Assembly (NCBI RefSeq): GCF_018294505.1
Contig: NC_057807.1
Span: 271,293,369 to 271,357,368, forward strand
From: Triticum aestivum
Lineage: Eukaryota; Streptophyta; Magnoliopsida; Poales; Poaceae
DNA length: 64,000 nucleotides
Direction of reading: 5' to 3'
The position numbers and the translations under genes are program-made. Under the pieces are notes generated by a model, which was not told the origin of the DNA, did no database searches, and saw nothing but the letters and a program-made list of their open reading frames with translations. This document shows, one piece after another, positions 22,166 to 32,956 of the stretch (within the stretch, counting starts at the first letter, position 1; each line of letters begins with the position of its first letter).

Positions 22166-22338
22166 TGTTGAACATGCATACTTTGCATGTACATATATAC
22201 GTCTCGGTTATGTATATTGCACCTGTCCCGTATCTCTCCCCTTGTAACTTGTATGTATCCTGGGAGACAAGACATCAGGTGCACCCCCTTGTATGATCAA
22301 TGGAATTATCGATGCATGCAATGCCTCTCTTCCTAACT
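22166..22338 (+). repeat. Putative short Copia 5' LTR
   Basis: Starts TGTTGAACATGCATAC and runs about 173 bp to just before TATATGGTATCAGAT. That last stretch has the initiator tRNA-Met primer site TGGTATCAGA (starting at 22343), so the LTR position is sound. The exact 5' and 3' ends are uncertain because the partner LTR is outside the window. Confidence 0.5.
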
Positions 22339-22342
22339 TATA

Positions 22343-22354
22343 TGGTATCAGATA
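22343..22354 (+). other. Primer binding site (tRNA-iMet type)
   Basis: TGGTATCAGATA matches the standard TGGTATCAGAGC site except near its end. It lies upstream of a gag frame in the same orientation. Confidence 0.7.
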
Positions 22355-22609
22355 GCACGTCTATCCTCTCCTAACCCTCCACTGCCCTACCTGCCGCCTC
22401 CGCACCCGGCTGCCGCCTCATCCAAGTCGCCGCCACCGCCGCCGCCCATCCCCATAGCCGCTGCTCCCCTTCCCCGCAGCTGTGCCACCCTCCCAAAACC
22501 CTACGCTGCCACATCGCCATCTCCTTTCCCAAACCCTAAGCCACGCCGTCGCCTCTCTCCACAGCCGCCGCGCCGCCATCACCCTACCCCGCAACACCGA
22601 CACCTTTCT

Positions 22610-23686
22610 TTCCCCGCCACCACCATATCTTTCAACTCCTCCATCTCCGGTGCCACCAACCCCTTCGCCGGCCCGGATACCACCGACATCCGCAACCTCA
22701 ACATCCATGAATGTGTTCCCGTCACTCCTTATCCCCATGACTCCACATACTATGTGTGGAAAACCTACTTCTCGCTCGTCTTTCACGAGTACAATCTCGT
22801 GGATCTTGTTGACGGCTCCGTCGACTCTAGCACCATGAAGGATGATTCCGAGTGGACTGCCACCGATGGTATGCTCATTCGGTGGTTCTTCCTCACCATC
22901 TCGAAGGGCCTGTTTCACAACTTCGTGAGCGATGGTGATGATGCGCACACCGTGTGGGTGAAGCTCAACGGCCTCTTCACCGACAACCATCTTCAGCGCC
23001 ACATTTTTCTGCAGCAAGAATTTTTTGGTTGTCATCAAGATGATCAATCAATTGATGACTACTCCCGCTGCCTCCAAACGCTGTGTGATGAGCTCCGTGA
23101 CATTGGCACCAAAATCAACGACAATCTACTTCTCAGCATGCTCACGGCCGGCCTCAACAAGGACTTAGGCAACGCCACCGCCAACCTCACCTTGATGTCG
23201 GAGCTCTTCTTCCCCAAGTTTATTGCATACCTGCGCTTGGAGGAACACCGGATGAAGTAGGTGAAGAAGCAGGTGCAGCACACCGCCCTTGCTGCTGGCA
23301 CCTCCCGTGGCACCCAACCGCCGCCCGCTCCGCGCTGCGGCCACCGGGGTTCTACCCACTCCCGCCCGTGCCACCCGCCCCTCCTGCACCTCAACAACAG
23401 CTACCCGGCGGTGGCCGGTGCAACAACCGCCGCAGGGGTAGGCGCCTGAAGCAGCAGCAGCAGGCGCGAGGGAGGGGGTGCCTCATCAACAGCACCCTAC
23501 ACTGCCCTGGATCTACGACACGAATCCATGGACCAGTGTCGTCCACGCATATTTGGTGCCGGTGCCACAGCCGCCTGCGCCGGGCCTCCTTGGGCCTTGC
23601 CCAGTGGGCCATCAAGCCTACCTTGCTGCGTCGGGCGCAGCTGGCTACGTGGCCCTGCCTGCGTTGTTGATGGCCGGTGGGCACGG
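22610..23686 (+). pseudogene. Copia gag (UBN2 type), 5' part of split gene
   Basis: The frame covers NPFAGPDTTDIRNLNIHECV, then YVWKTYFSLVFHEYNLVDLV, AHTVWVKLNGLFTDN, FGCHQDDQSIDDYSRCLQT and LTAGLNKDLGNATANL. This is the gag core of a Copia family distinct from the Angela-like ones. A TAG at 23258-23260 and shifts near 23368 and 23478 break it. The C-terminal stretch DTNPWTSVVHAYLVPVPQ is typical of this gag type. It is cut at 23686 by the Angela-like insertion and resumes at 63926. Confidence 0.85.
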
Positions 23687-24900
23687 TAAAGGAAATATGC
23701 CCTAGAGGCAATACTAAAGTTATTATTTATTTCCTTATTTCATGATAAATGTTTATTATTCATGCTAGAATTGTATTAACCGGAAACATAATACATGTGT
23801 GAATACATAGACAAACATAGTGTCACTAGTATGCCTCTACCTGACTAGCTCGTTGATCAAAGATGGTTGTGTTTCCTAGCCATAGACATGAGTTGTCATT
23901 TGATTAACGTGATCACATCATTAGAAGAATGATGTGATTGACTTGACCCATTCCGTTAGCTTAGCACTTGATCATCTAGTATGTTGCTATTGCTTTCTTC
24001 ATGACTTATACATGTTCCTATGGCTATGAGATTATGCAACTCCCGTTTACCGGAGGAACACTTTGTGTGCTACCAAACGTCACAACGTAACTGGTTGATT
24101 ATAAAGATGCTCTATAGGTGTCTCCGAAGGTACTTGTTGAGTTGGCGTATTTCGAGATTCAGATTTGTCACTCCGATTGTCGGAGAGGTATCTCTGGGCC
24201 CTCTCGGTAATGCACACCACTATAAGCCTTGCAAGCAATGTGACTAATGAGTTAGTTGCGGGATGATGCATAACATAACGAGTAAAGAGACTTGCCGGTA
24301 ACGAGATTGAACTAGGTATTGAGATACCGACGATCGAATCTCGGGCAAGTAACATACCGATGACAAAGGGAACAACGTATGTTGTTATACGGTTTGACCG
24401 ATAAAGATCTTCGTAGAATATGTGGGAGCCAATATGAGCATCCAGGTTCCGCTATTGGTTATTGACCGGAGATGTGTCTCGGCCATGTCTACATAGTTCT
24501 CGAACCCGTAGGGTCCGCACGCTTAACGTTCGGTGACGATTTATATTATGAGTTTATGTGTTTTGATGTACCGAAGGTTGTTCGGAGTCCCGGATGAGAT
24601 CAGGGACATGACGAGGAGTCCTGAAATGGTCGAGACGTAAAGATCGATATATTGGACGACTATATTCGGACATCGGAAAGGTTCCAAGTGATTCGGGTAT
24701 TTATTGGAGTACCGGAGAGTTACGGAAATTCGCCGGGGAGTATATGGGCCTTATTGGGCCATACGGAAATAGAGGAGAGAGGCCAATAGGAAGGAGGTGC
24801 CCCCCCCCTCTGGTCCGAATTGGACAAGGGGTGCAACCCCCTTTTCCTTCTCACTCTCCCCATCTTTCCTTCTCTCCTACTCCGGAAAGGAAAGGGGAAT

Positions 24901-24928
24901 CCTACTAGGACTTGGGAGTCCTAGTAGG
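24901..24928. promoter_or_regulatory. Perfect 12-bp hairpin in LTR U3
   Basis: CCTACTAGGACT, a 4-base loop TGGG, then AGTCCTAGTAGG. It lies about 50 bp upstream of the TATA box. The 3' LTR has the same hairpin with one arm base changed (about 63413-63440). Regulatory function is inferred. Confidence 0.5.
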
Positions 24929-24977
24929 ACTCCCCACACTTGGGCACCCCCTCTAGGGCCGTCCTCTCCCTCCCTCC

Positions 24978-24985
24978 TTTATATA
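24978..24985 (+). promoter_or_regulatory. LTR TATA box
   Basis: TTTATATA, followed by a G-rich tract, at the position expected for the Copia LTR promoter. The equivalent site in the 3' LTR is at about 63489. Confidence 0.6.
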
Positions 24986-25411
24986 CGGGGCAGGGGGCAC
25001 CTCTAGACATAACAATTGATCATTGATCTCTTAGCCGTGTGCGATGCCCCCTCCATCATATGCCACCTCGGTAATATCGTAGCGGTGCTTAGGCGAAGCC
25101 TTGCGTCGGTAGCATCATCAACACTGTCATTACGCCGTCGTGCTGACGGAACTCTCCCACAAAGCTCTACTAGATCGGAGTTCCTGGGACGTCATCGAGC
25201 TGAACGTGTGCTGAACTCGGAGGTGCCGTACGTTTGGTACTTGGATCGGTCGGATCATGAAGACGTACGACTACATCAACCGTGTTGTGCCAACGCTTCT
25301 GCTTTCGGTCTACGAGGGTACATGGACAACACTCTCCCCTCTCGTTGTCATGCATCACCATGATCTTGCGTGTGCATAGGATTTTTTTTAAAATTACTAC
25401 ATTCCCCAATA

Positions 25412-26639
25412 GTGGCATCCGAGCCAGGTTTTATGCGTAGATGTTGTATGCACGAGTAGAACAAAAGTGAGTTGTGGGCAATACAAGTCATACTTCTTAC
25501 CAGCATGTCATACTTTGGTTCGGCGATATTTTTGGATGAAGCGGCCCGGACCGACATTACGCGTACGCTTACGCGAGACTGGTTCTACCGACGTGCTTTG
25601 CACATAGGTGGCTGGCGGGTGTCCGTTTCTCCAACTTTAGTTGAACCGAGTGTGGCTATGCCCGGTCCTTGAGAAGGTTAAAACATCACTAACTTGTTGA
25701 ACTATCATTGTGGTTTTGATGCGTAGGTAAGAACGGTTCTTGCTCAGCACATAGCAGCCACGTAAAACTTGCAACAACAAAGTAGAGGACGTCTAACTTG
25801 CTTTTGCAGGGCATGTTGTGATGTGATATGGTCAAGACATGATGCTAAATTTTATTGTATGAGATGATCATATTTTGTAACAGAGTTATCGGCAACTGGC
25901 AGGAGCCATATGGTTGTCGCTTTATTGTATGCAATGCAATCGCCCTGTAATTGCTTTACTTTATCACTAAGCAGTAGCGATAGTCGTAGAAGCAATAGTT
26001 GGCGAGACGAGAACGATGCTACGCTGGAGATCAAGGTGTCGCGCCGGTGACGATGGTGATCATGACAGTGCTTTGGAGATGGAGATCACAAGCACAAGAT
26101 GATGATGGCCATATCATATCACTTATATTGACTGCATGTGATGTTTATCTTTTATGCATCTTATTTTGCTTACATCAACAGCAACATTATAAGATGATCT
26201 CTCACTAAATTTCAACGTATAAGTGTTCTCCCTGAGTATGCACCGTTGCAAAAATTCTTCGTGCTGAGACACCACGTGATGATCGGGTGTGATAGGCTCT
26301 ACGTTGAAATACAACGGGTGCAAAACAGTTGCACATGCGGAATACTCAGGTTAAACTTGACGAGCCTAGCATATGCAGATATCGCCTCAGAACACATAGA
26401 CCGAAAGGTCGAGTGTGAATCATGTAGTAGATATGATCAACATAGTGATGTTCACCATTGAAAACTACTCCATCTCACGTGATGATCGGACATGGTTTAG
26501 TTGATTTGGATCACGTGATCACTTAGATGATTAGAGGGATGTCTATCTAAGTGGGAGTTCTTAAGTAATATGATTAAATAAACTTTAATTTATCATGAAC
26601 TTAGTCCTGGTAGTATTTTGCAAATAATGTTATAGATAA
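25412..26639 (+). other. Primer site and leader of plus-strand Angela-like element
   Basis: The primer site TGGCATCCGAGCC (25413-25425) lies one base after the LTR and is a variant of the initiator tRNA-Met site. The rest is untranslated leader matching 42669-43904 in reverse. No coding frame is supported. Confidence 0.8.
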
Positions 26640-27650
26640 ATAGCTTGCGTTGTTGCTTCCCTATGTTTTATATGTGTTCCTAGAGAAAACTAAGTCGAAA
26701 GATGATAGTAGCAATGATACAGACTGGGTCCGTGATCTGAGGTTTATCCTTGTTGCTGCACAGAAGAATTATGTCCTTGATGCACTGCTAGGTGATAGAC
26801 CTATTACAAGAGCAGATGCAGACGTTATGAACGTTTGGCTAGCTCAATATGATTACTACTTGATAGTTTAGTGCACCATGCTTAACGGCTTAGAATTGGG
26901 ACTTCAAAGACATTTTGAACGTCATGGACCATAAGAGATGTTCCAGGAGTTGAAGTTAATATTTCAAGCAAATACCCGAGTTGAGAGATATGAAGTCTCT
27001 AACAAGTTCTATAGCTAAAAGATGGAGGAGAATAGTTCAAGCAGTGAGCACGTGCTCAGATTGTCTGGGTACTACAATCGCTTGAATCAAGTGGGAGTTA
27101 ATCTTCCAGATAAAATAGTGATTGACAGAGTTCTCTAGTCACCATCACCAAGTTAATAGAACTTCGTGATGAACTATAGTATGCAAGGGATGACGAAAAC
27201 GATTCTTGAGCTCTTCGTGATGCTAAAATCGACGAAGGTAGAAATCAAGAAAGAGCATCAAGTGTTGATGATTGACAAGACCACTAGTTTCAAGAAAAGG
27301 GCAAAGGGAAAGAAAGGGAACTTCAAGTAGAATGGCAAGCAAGTTGTCACTCCCGTGAAGGAGCCCAAAGTTGGACCAAAGCCTGAAACTGAGTGCTTCT
27401 ACTGCAAAGGAAATGATCACTAGAAGCAGAAATACCCTGAATATTTGGTAGATAAGAAGGATGGCAAAGTGAACAAGGATATATTTGATGTGTACCTTAC
27501 TAGTGTTTATAGTAACCCCTGGGTATTTGATACTTGTTTGGTTGCTAAGATTAGTAACTCGAAATAGGAGTTACAGAATAAACATAGACTAGTTGAGGGT
27601 GAAGTGACGATGTGTGTTGGAAGTGGCTCCAAGATTGATATAATCATCAT
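26640..27650 (+). pseudogene. Copia gag-protease of plus-strand Angela-like element
   Basis: By alignment to the minus-strand copy starting at 42668, the initiator codon has become ATA at 26640-26642. The gag then reads DDSSNDTDWVRDLRFILVAA, GLELGLQRHFERHG, EENSSSSEHVLRLSGYYN and MQGMTKTILELFVMLK. The zinc knuckle is CFYCKGNDH followed by a stop, so it is lost. The protease motif is WVFDTC instead of WVFDTG. At least half a dozen in-frame stops are visible (for example at 26869-26871). This is an old, dead copy. Confidence 0.9.
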
Positions 27651-27677
27651 CGCACACTCCCTATATTTTCGAGTTTA

Positions 27678-28760
27678 GTGTTGAACTTAAATAAATGTTA
27701 TTTGGTGTTTGCGTTGAGCATAAATATGATTAGATCATGTTTATTGCAACACGATTATTCATCTAAAACAGAGAATAAATGTTATTCTGTTTACATGAAT
27801 AAAACCTTCTATGGTCATACACCCAATGTTAATGGTTTATTGAATCTTGATCATAGTGATACACATATTCATAATATTGATGCCAAAAGATGCAAAGTTG
27901 ATGATGATAGTGCAATATATTTATGGCACTGCCATTTGGGTCATATCGGTGTAAAGCCCATGAAGAAACTCCATAAAGATGGACTTTTGGAATCACTTGA
28001 TGCTTGCGAACCGTGCCTTTTGGGCAAAGATGACTAAAACTCCGTTCTCCGGAACAATGGAACAAGCTACTGACTTGTTGGAAATAATACATACCGATGT
28101 ATGCAGTCCAATGAGTGTTGATGCTCATGGCGGGTATCGTTATTTTCTGACCTTCACAGAAGATTTGAGCAGATATGAGTATATCTACTTAATGATGCAC
28201 AAGTCTGAAACATTTGAAAAGTTCAAAGAATTTCAGAGTGAAGTGGAAAATCATCCTAACAAGAAAATAGAGTTTCTACGATCTGATCGCGGAGATGAAT
28301 ATTTGAGTTACGAGTTTGGTCTTCATTTGAAACAATGTGAAATAGTTTCGCAACTCATGCCACCTGGAACACCACAACATAATGGTGTGTCCGAACGTCA
28401 TAACCGTACTTTATTAGATATGGTGCAATCTATGATGTCTCTTACCGATTTACCACTATCGTTATGGGGTTATGGATTAGAGACAACTGCATTCACGTTA
28501 AATAGGGCACCATCTAAGTCCGTTTTGGCAAAAAACCCAAGTTGTCGTTTCTTAAAGTTTGGGGTTGCGATGCTTATGTGAAAAAGTTTCATCCTGATAA
28601 GCTCAAACCCAAATCGGAGAAATGTGTCTTCATAAGATACCCAAAGGAGACTATTGGGTACACCTTCTATCACAGATCCGAAGGCAAGACTTTTGTTGCT
28701 AAATTTGGATCCTTTCTAGAGAAGGAGTTTCTCTCAAAAAAAGTGAGTGGAAGGAAAGTA
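27678..28760 (+). pseudogene. Copia integrase of plus-strand Angela-like element
   Basis: The frame from 27678 carries the pre-integrase zinc-binding block (LWHCHLGHIGVKPMKKLHKD, then CEPCLLGK). A shift near 28035 leads to the integrase core (27979-28581) with the D,D,E residues in IIHTDVCSPM, LRSDRGDEYLSYEF and HNGVSERHNRTLLDM. Another shift near 28540 leads to VWGCDAYVKKFHPDKLKPKS and the end VSGRKV at 28760. There the CACTA transposon interrupts. The next codons (ELDEV) are at 35971. Confidence 0.9.
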
Positions 28761-28777
28761 GACTACTGAAATCTGGC

Positions 28778-29140
28778 ACTTTGCCATCTGCCATGGCAGA
28801 TGGCAAAGGCATGGTCGGCAGATGGCAAAGGCTTTGCCATCTGCCATCAGATGGCAAACAGTTTGTCTGAAACCCTGCTGGCAAACGCTTCTTTGCCGTC
28901 TGCTGGCTGAGGGCAAAGAGCCTGTGCCTTTGCCATCAGCTGGCAGATGGCAAAGCCTCTTAACGGGGTTAGCCCCGTTAGAAGGCTAACGGCATACTTT
29001 GCTGTCTGCCAGCAGATGGCAAAGGCTTCAGGCTCTTTGCCTTCTGCCAGCAGATGGCAAAGAGCTTTGCCATCTAGGCCAGCCCAAATTTTACATGTAG
29101 ATGACACATGGCCTCTTTGCCATCTGCCAGCAGATGGCAA
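28778..29140. repeat. CACTA left subterminal palindromic repeats
   Basis: Several copies of CTTTGCCATCTGC and its inverse GCAGATGGCAAAG, often face to face with a 2-base spacer, so each pair is a near-perfect 28-bp palindrome (for example around 29011, 29041 and 29115). A 12-bp perfect inverted repeat, TAACGGGGTTAG...CCCCGTTA, occurs at about 28960-28980. Such repeats are the usual binding region for CACTA transposase. Confidence 0.85.
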
Positions 29141-31388
29141 AGTGCCTATATTGCCCCATTTAATTTTGTTTTTTCTTATATCAATTCATTTTCACAGAAA
29201 ATCAAACACAAATATATTTATGTGACCAATATAGCATATTCAACACATATTACCAATAGTCATGAACACATATATATCGAACACATATCCAACACATGTT
29301 ACCAATAGTAGCAAGTTTCATCCATACATATACATAGTTTCATCAATATTACACAGTTTCATCATAGGTAGCAAGTTTCACAAAGTCAAAACAAAAACTA
29401 AAGACAAGCACTCCATCAACCCAAGCTTCCATGATCTGAAGCAAATCTACAAAATGGGAAAGAAGAAAGTTAGAAGAAGAAGACTAGAAGAAGAAGATTA
29501 TTATGATGCAACTAAAATGTGAAGATTATTATGATGCAACTTATATGCAAATGCTTACTATCACCGGAGCAACATACGCACATTCCTACTGAAAGTAAAT
29601 TCCATATAGTATGAACTACAACGTGCATGGTTGCATACCCGGTTTGACAAAAGCTCCTTGATTGAGAAGCACATATCCACTGCCTCTCTGTTAGGAGAGA
29701 ACCATTTTAGTTTTATGGAGGTAAAACCAAAAACAACATATAGGCATCTTTGTATATGATTGAACTCTTAACACACATTTCTACATGTTGTAATTAGAAG
29801 AATAAAAATACAGTGGTAACTCATGCCAGGTAGTAAAATTGTAGACCCTCCCGTTTAGTATGAGTTTTTTTACCATTTTGAGAGAGAGAGAGAGAGAGAG
29901 TACCTCAGAAATCGCAGAACAGCACGCAACATGGTGTGCACCGGCCGACGTTTGCGACATGGCCATTAGCAACAACAATCATATTAAAACTTTGAAAGCC
30001 ATGAAATATAATTTCGAAAACTAATTCAGGGTTGCTTTTCGCAGTGAAAACTATGCTCATTGCTCTCGACAGAGAACATGTGGAAGATGAAAAATACGTC
30101 CACACACATTGGCAATTGCGACGACGCCAACCAGCTTTTATTCAAGACATGCTTCTGTAGTAATATTTAGACAAAGGAAAAAACAATAGACATCACTTGC
30201 ATAAATTTTGTATGGGGCAATGAAACAAAATGCTAGTAAAAGATGCTCCTGAATCATATGTATATAGAAGGGGTGGGTGTGCATATACGTACGTACAAAA
30301 CTATTAGTACTGGATTAATTGTAACTTTCTTACATATGGATGTAGCTTGAAAGATTGGATGTGGAGCTACCAAGCAAAGAAAGGCGTTGATGACAAACGG
30401 ACTTGCTGTAGGCAGCCTCCGATTTTTTGTTCAATCGGAGAGAGTAATAAAGACAGCTACTAAAAACAATTCAAACACACGTATGAATATTTTTACAAAA
30501 ATAGACAAAAATAACATATAACTAACGCAGAAGTAACACTTTTCTCATAAAGGAAGGAATGCAGAATTAACAAAACAAACGCTGCAACCACAACATTTTT
30601 CAGTGACAATTTACTCGCTGCATCTATCAAGGATGAAAATGATACAATAGGCATATGGTACAACTACAGTCCGGTACACAGAGGTAAATGCTAATTATTT
30701 TCTCTCTAGGGCATAAGCCAACAATAATGAACGGCAATAGTGCTGCTGTACTTGGGTGCTCGCGATAAAATTACATCTATTGGCAGCAAGGACACAAATA
30801 AATAGAACTTGCCGGAGTGCATTACTTGTATTAGGAATTTAAACAGAGATCATCCACCTAAATACTGAAAGTAAAGTGGCAGCTCTAAACTATTGGAAAT
30901 GCTAGTTTACAGAATTTTGAAGCTCACCTTGCAGATAAAAAGAATAACCTGACGATATAATTACTCATGCATGAGCTTTTACATGGTCAAGCATGTCAAG
31001 CATACAAGCTTTCTCTAAAGGTATTTACAGATTTGTACTTCGGTTATCCGGAACTTTAATTATGTGCATGAAACTTATCTCCGTGCAACAATGAGCTGCT
31101 CGTATGTGTTGGAGCACAGAACAACAACAACCAACAATTATAGAAGAGAACCTAATGATCTATTTACTATTGTGATCCAAATTCTGAGCATAGGCAAGAA
31201 AAAATATAGAAGTATAAGCAGAGATCCATGCTGTTGTTCGACATATAGCTATAGATGAGTATCCGCTCATCGCATTCACTGGAGGACACAAGGAGCCGAC
31301 TGGCAGCACGCGTTCGAAACCGGCGGCACGAGCGTCTAGCTCACTTTCAACCCACTGTCGCATGAGATCATCTACCACTCCAGCCTCC
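29141..31388. other. CACTA interior, left part
   Basis: AT-rich. Contains a GAAGATTATTATGATGCAACT direct repeat pair (about 29493 and 29521) and a (GA)n run at 29880-29900. On the minus strand a 49-bp exon-like stretch flanked by AG and GT lies near 29645-29695. I could not assign it. No transposase domain seen. Confidence 0.5.
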
Positions 31389-31482
31389 AGGGATTTCGGC
31401 TCTCGTGAGCAGGGCCAGTCAAGAAATTTCGGGGAACCAGGGATTTCGGCTCTCCTGAGCAGGGCCAGTCAAGAAATTTTTC
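31389..31482. repeat. 50-bp direct repeat, 2 copies
   Basis: AGGGATTTCGGCTCTC... repeats with an exact 50-bp offset (31389 and 31439), one mismatch noted. It lies in the CACTA interior, next to a GC-richer stretch open on the minus strand (VDDLMRQWVESELDARAAGF, about 31310-31378) that I cannot identify. Confidence 0.8.
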
Positions 31483-32504
31483 ACAGGTTGTTTTTAACAG
31501 TAACTAAAGCTAATTATTCAGAATTACAAGCAGTTGCATCTGTTCTAAAAAAGTGTCAATAGCTCATTTCTATGACTCCATCAAGTCATTAGCAGATGGA
31601 TACATTCTAGATGACATCTTGGTAAATTAAGAGCAGTCTTGTTAGTTACTGGAGCAAGGCATGGAATTAGCACACAAGCATATGATAGAAGAAACTAAGA
31701 ACGCTGCTGATTGAACTAAAAAAATGCAAAGGAGGGCACGGAACCAGGCACCTGAATCACGTAGATGGCTAGAAAAGAAAATTAGAAATTGCAAGATCTT
31801 GTTGCTGCTTACAGTTCACGGACAAAAATCTGGGTTCCTCTTTTCTAACTCCGATCAACACGAGCAATCAGAGTGCCTGACACAGCGATGTAGGAGGATG
31901 ACCTTCATGCAAGACCTTGCCTTCACAAACAAATGAACAATCAGAAAAGCCTGTAAAAGGAGAGACGGGATTTGCAAACTGCATTATGTTCTGGGGACCT
32001 TGCCTTCACGAGCAATCAGAGTACTAAGTGGGGAATCAAAGGAAATGTTAAGTACCAAAACCTTTCGAAAACAATTTTATCTCTGGAAGATTTTCAGTAA
32101 CATACAATTTGCAAACTGTTGTTCCATTCAAAGTATCTTCGCATGATGAGATTAGGCTTTTAGGCATGGTTCTGTCAATGTGAAATGTATAGGAAAAAAA
32201 ATTAAAGCCATGCCTTTGGCTAATGCAGCAAGGCAGAATAAGAATACATACAATGCAGGATAACTAAAGACTTGGCACGTACTTAGATTATACTGCAACT
32301 TCAAAATCATGTACATAGGAAACATCAACTAAATCCATCACCTAACATTGACTGACATAGAAAAAACCCTATAAATTTGAGCCTTGTATAATAATTAACG
32401 TGAACTGCAACTAATTGAACCATGTTTTACTTACCGTTAGCACATGTCAAATGGTGTGTATAAGCTTGGATAAAATTAACTGATATGGTACCGATGAACA
32501 TAAC

Positions 32505-32956
32505 ATACAGTGAGGATTACAATCTAATATCTTCTTGATGAGCTTCTTTGTCTTGTCGATAACCAAGATGGGAAACCGGAGCTTACTTTGTATATATGCA
32601 TGAACAAGCAGGTTATCTTTCAGGCACTTACTTATTTTTCGCGCAAAAAAGGAACTTACATTTGGCAAAAGAAAAGTAGTACAAGTTATTCACCGTCTTG
32701 TAAAGCGGATGAGATTTTAATCTTCGAACAGAATGACGACAAAAAAATCACCCTACATGACCACGGATCCGCCTTGGCACCATCAGAACCCTTGTTATTT
32801 TTAACTTGTACATCGAAGAAACTAATGAAAAATTGAACAAAATATTCACTTGGGTGAAAATAAGTACATAGCTAATTCAAGGCATGGATGCAAATTAAGA
32901 ACCTCGGGAGCAACATAATTGGGAGTTCCACAAATCGTATGTAGTAGCCAATCCTC
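32505..32956 (-). pseudogene. Captured CBL-interacting protein kinase (CIPK) fragments
   Basis: Three minus-strand exons in gene order. Exon a (32956-32903), after a TTTCAG acceptor and before a GT donor, reads EDWLLHTICGTPNYVAPE: the activation-loop end with the kinase APE motif. Exon b (32805-32694) begins VKNNKGSDGAKADPWSCRVI (CIPKs have INNKGYDGAKADLWSCGVI), then a deletion, then an FED-like remnant, and ends at a GT donor. Exon c (32595 to about 32505) has IYKVSSGFPSWLST, a 1-base shift, then KKLIKKILDCNP. The kinase N-terminus and the NAF/FISL domain were not found. It is broken by deletion, shifts and damaged acceptors. Assignment to the CIPK family is firm; the member is unknown. Confidence 0.85.

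Larger units (their letters stand above)
23687..25411 (+). repeat. 5' LTR of plus-strand Angela-like element
   Basis: 1725 bp, from TAAAGGAAATATGCCCTAGAG to TTCCCCAATA. The first 370 bp differ from the 3' LTR at 10 positions by eye, all transitions. It contains a TATA region and a U3 hairpin, listed separately. Confidence 0.9.

Noticed and set aside
22482..22838. 118-codon Pro/Ser/Thr-rich plus-strand frame
   Set aside because: It is a shifted-frame shadow of the Copia gag N-terminal region.
29880..29900. (GA)n tract as a GAGA promoter element
   Set aside because: Simple dinucleotide repeats recur at 4343, 29880 and 34702 with no associated transcription unit on a consistent strand.
29960..30110. 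Minus-strand frame with TAKSNPELVFEI as a possible CIPK C-terminal fragment
   Set aside because: Resembles the FTSK...EI block of CIPKs only loosely. I could not align flanking residues, so I did not extend the captured kinase to it.
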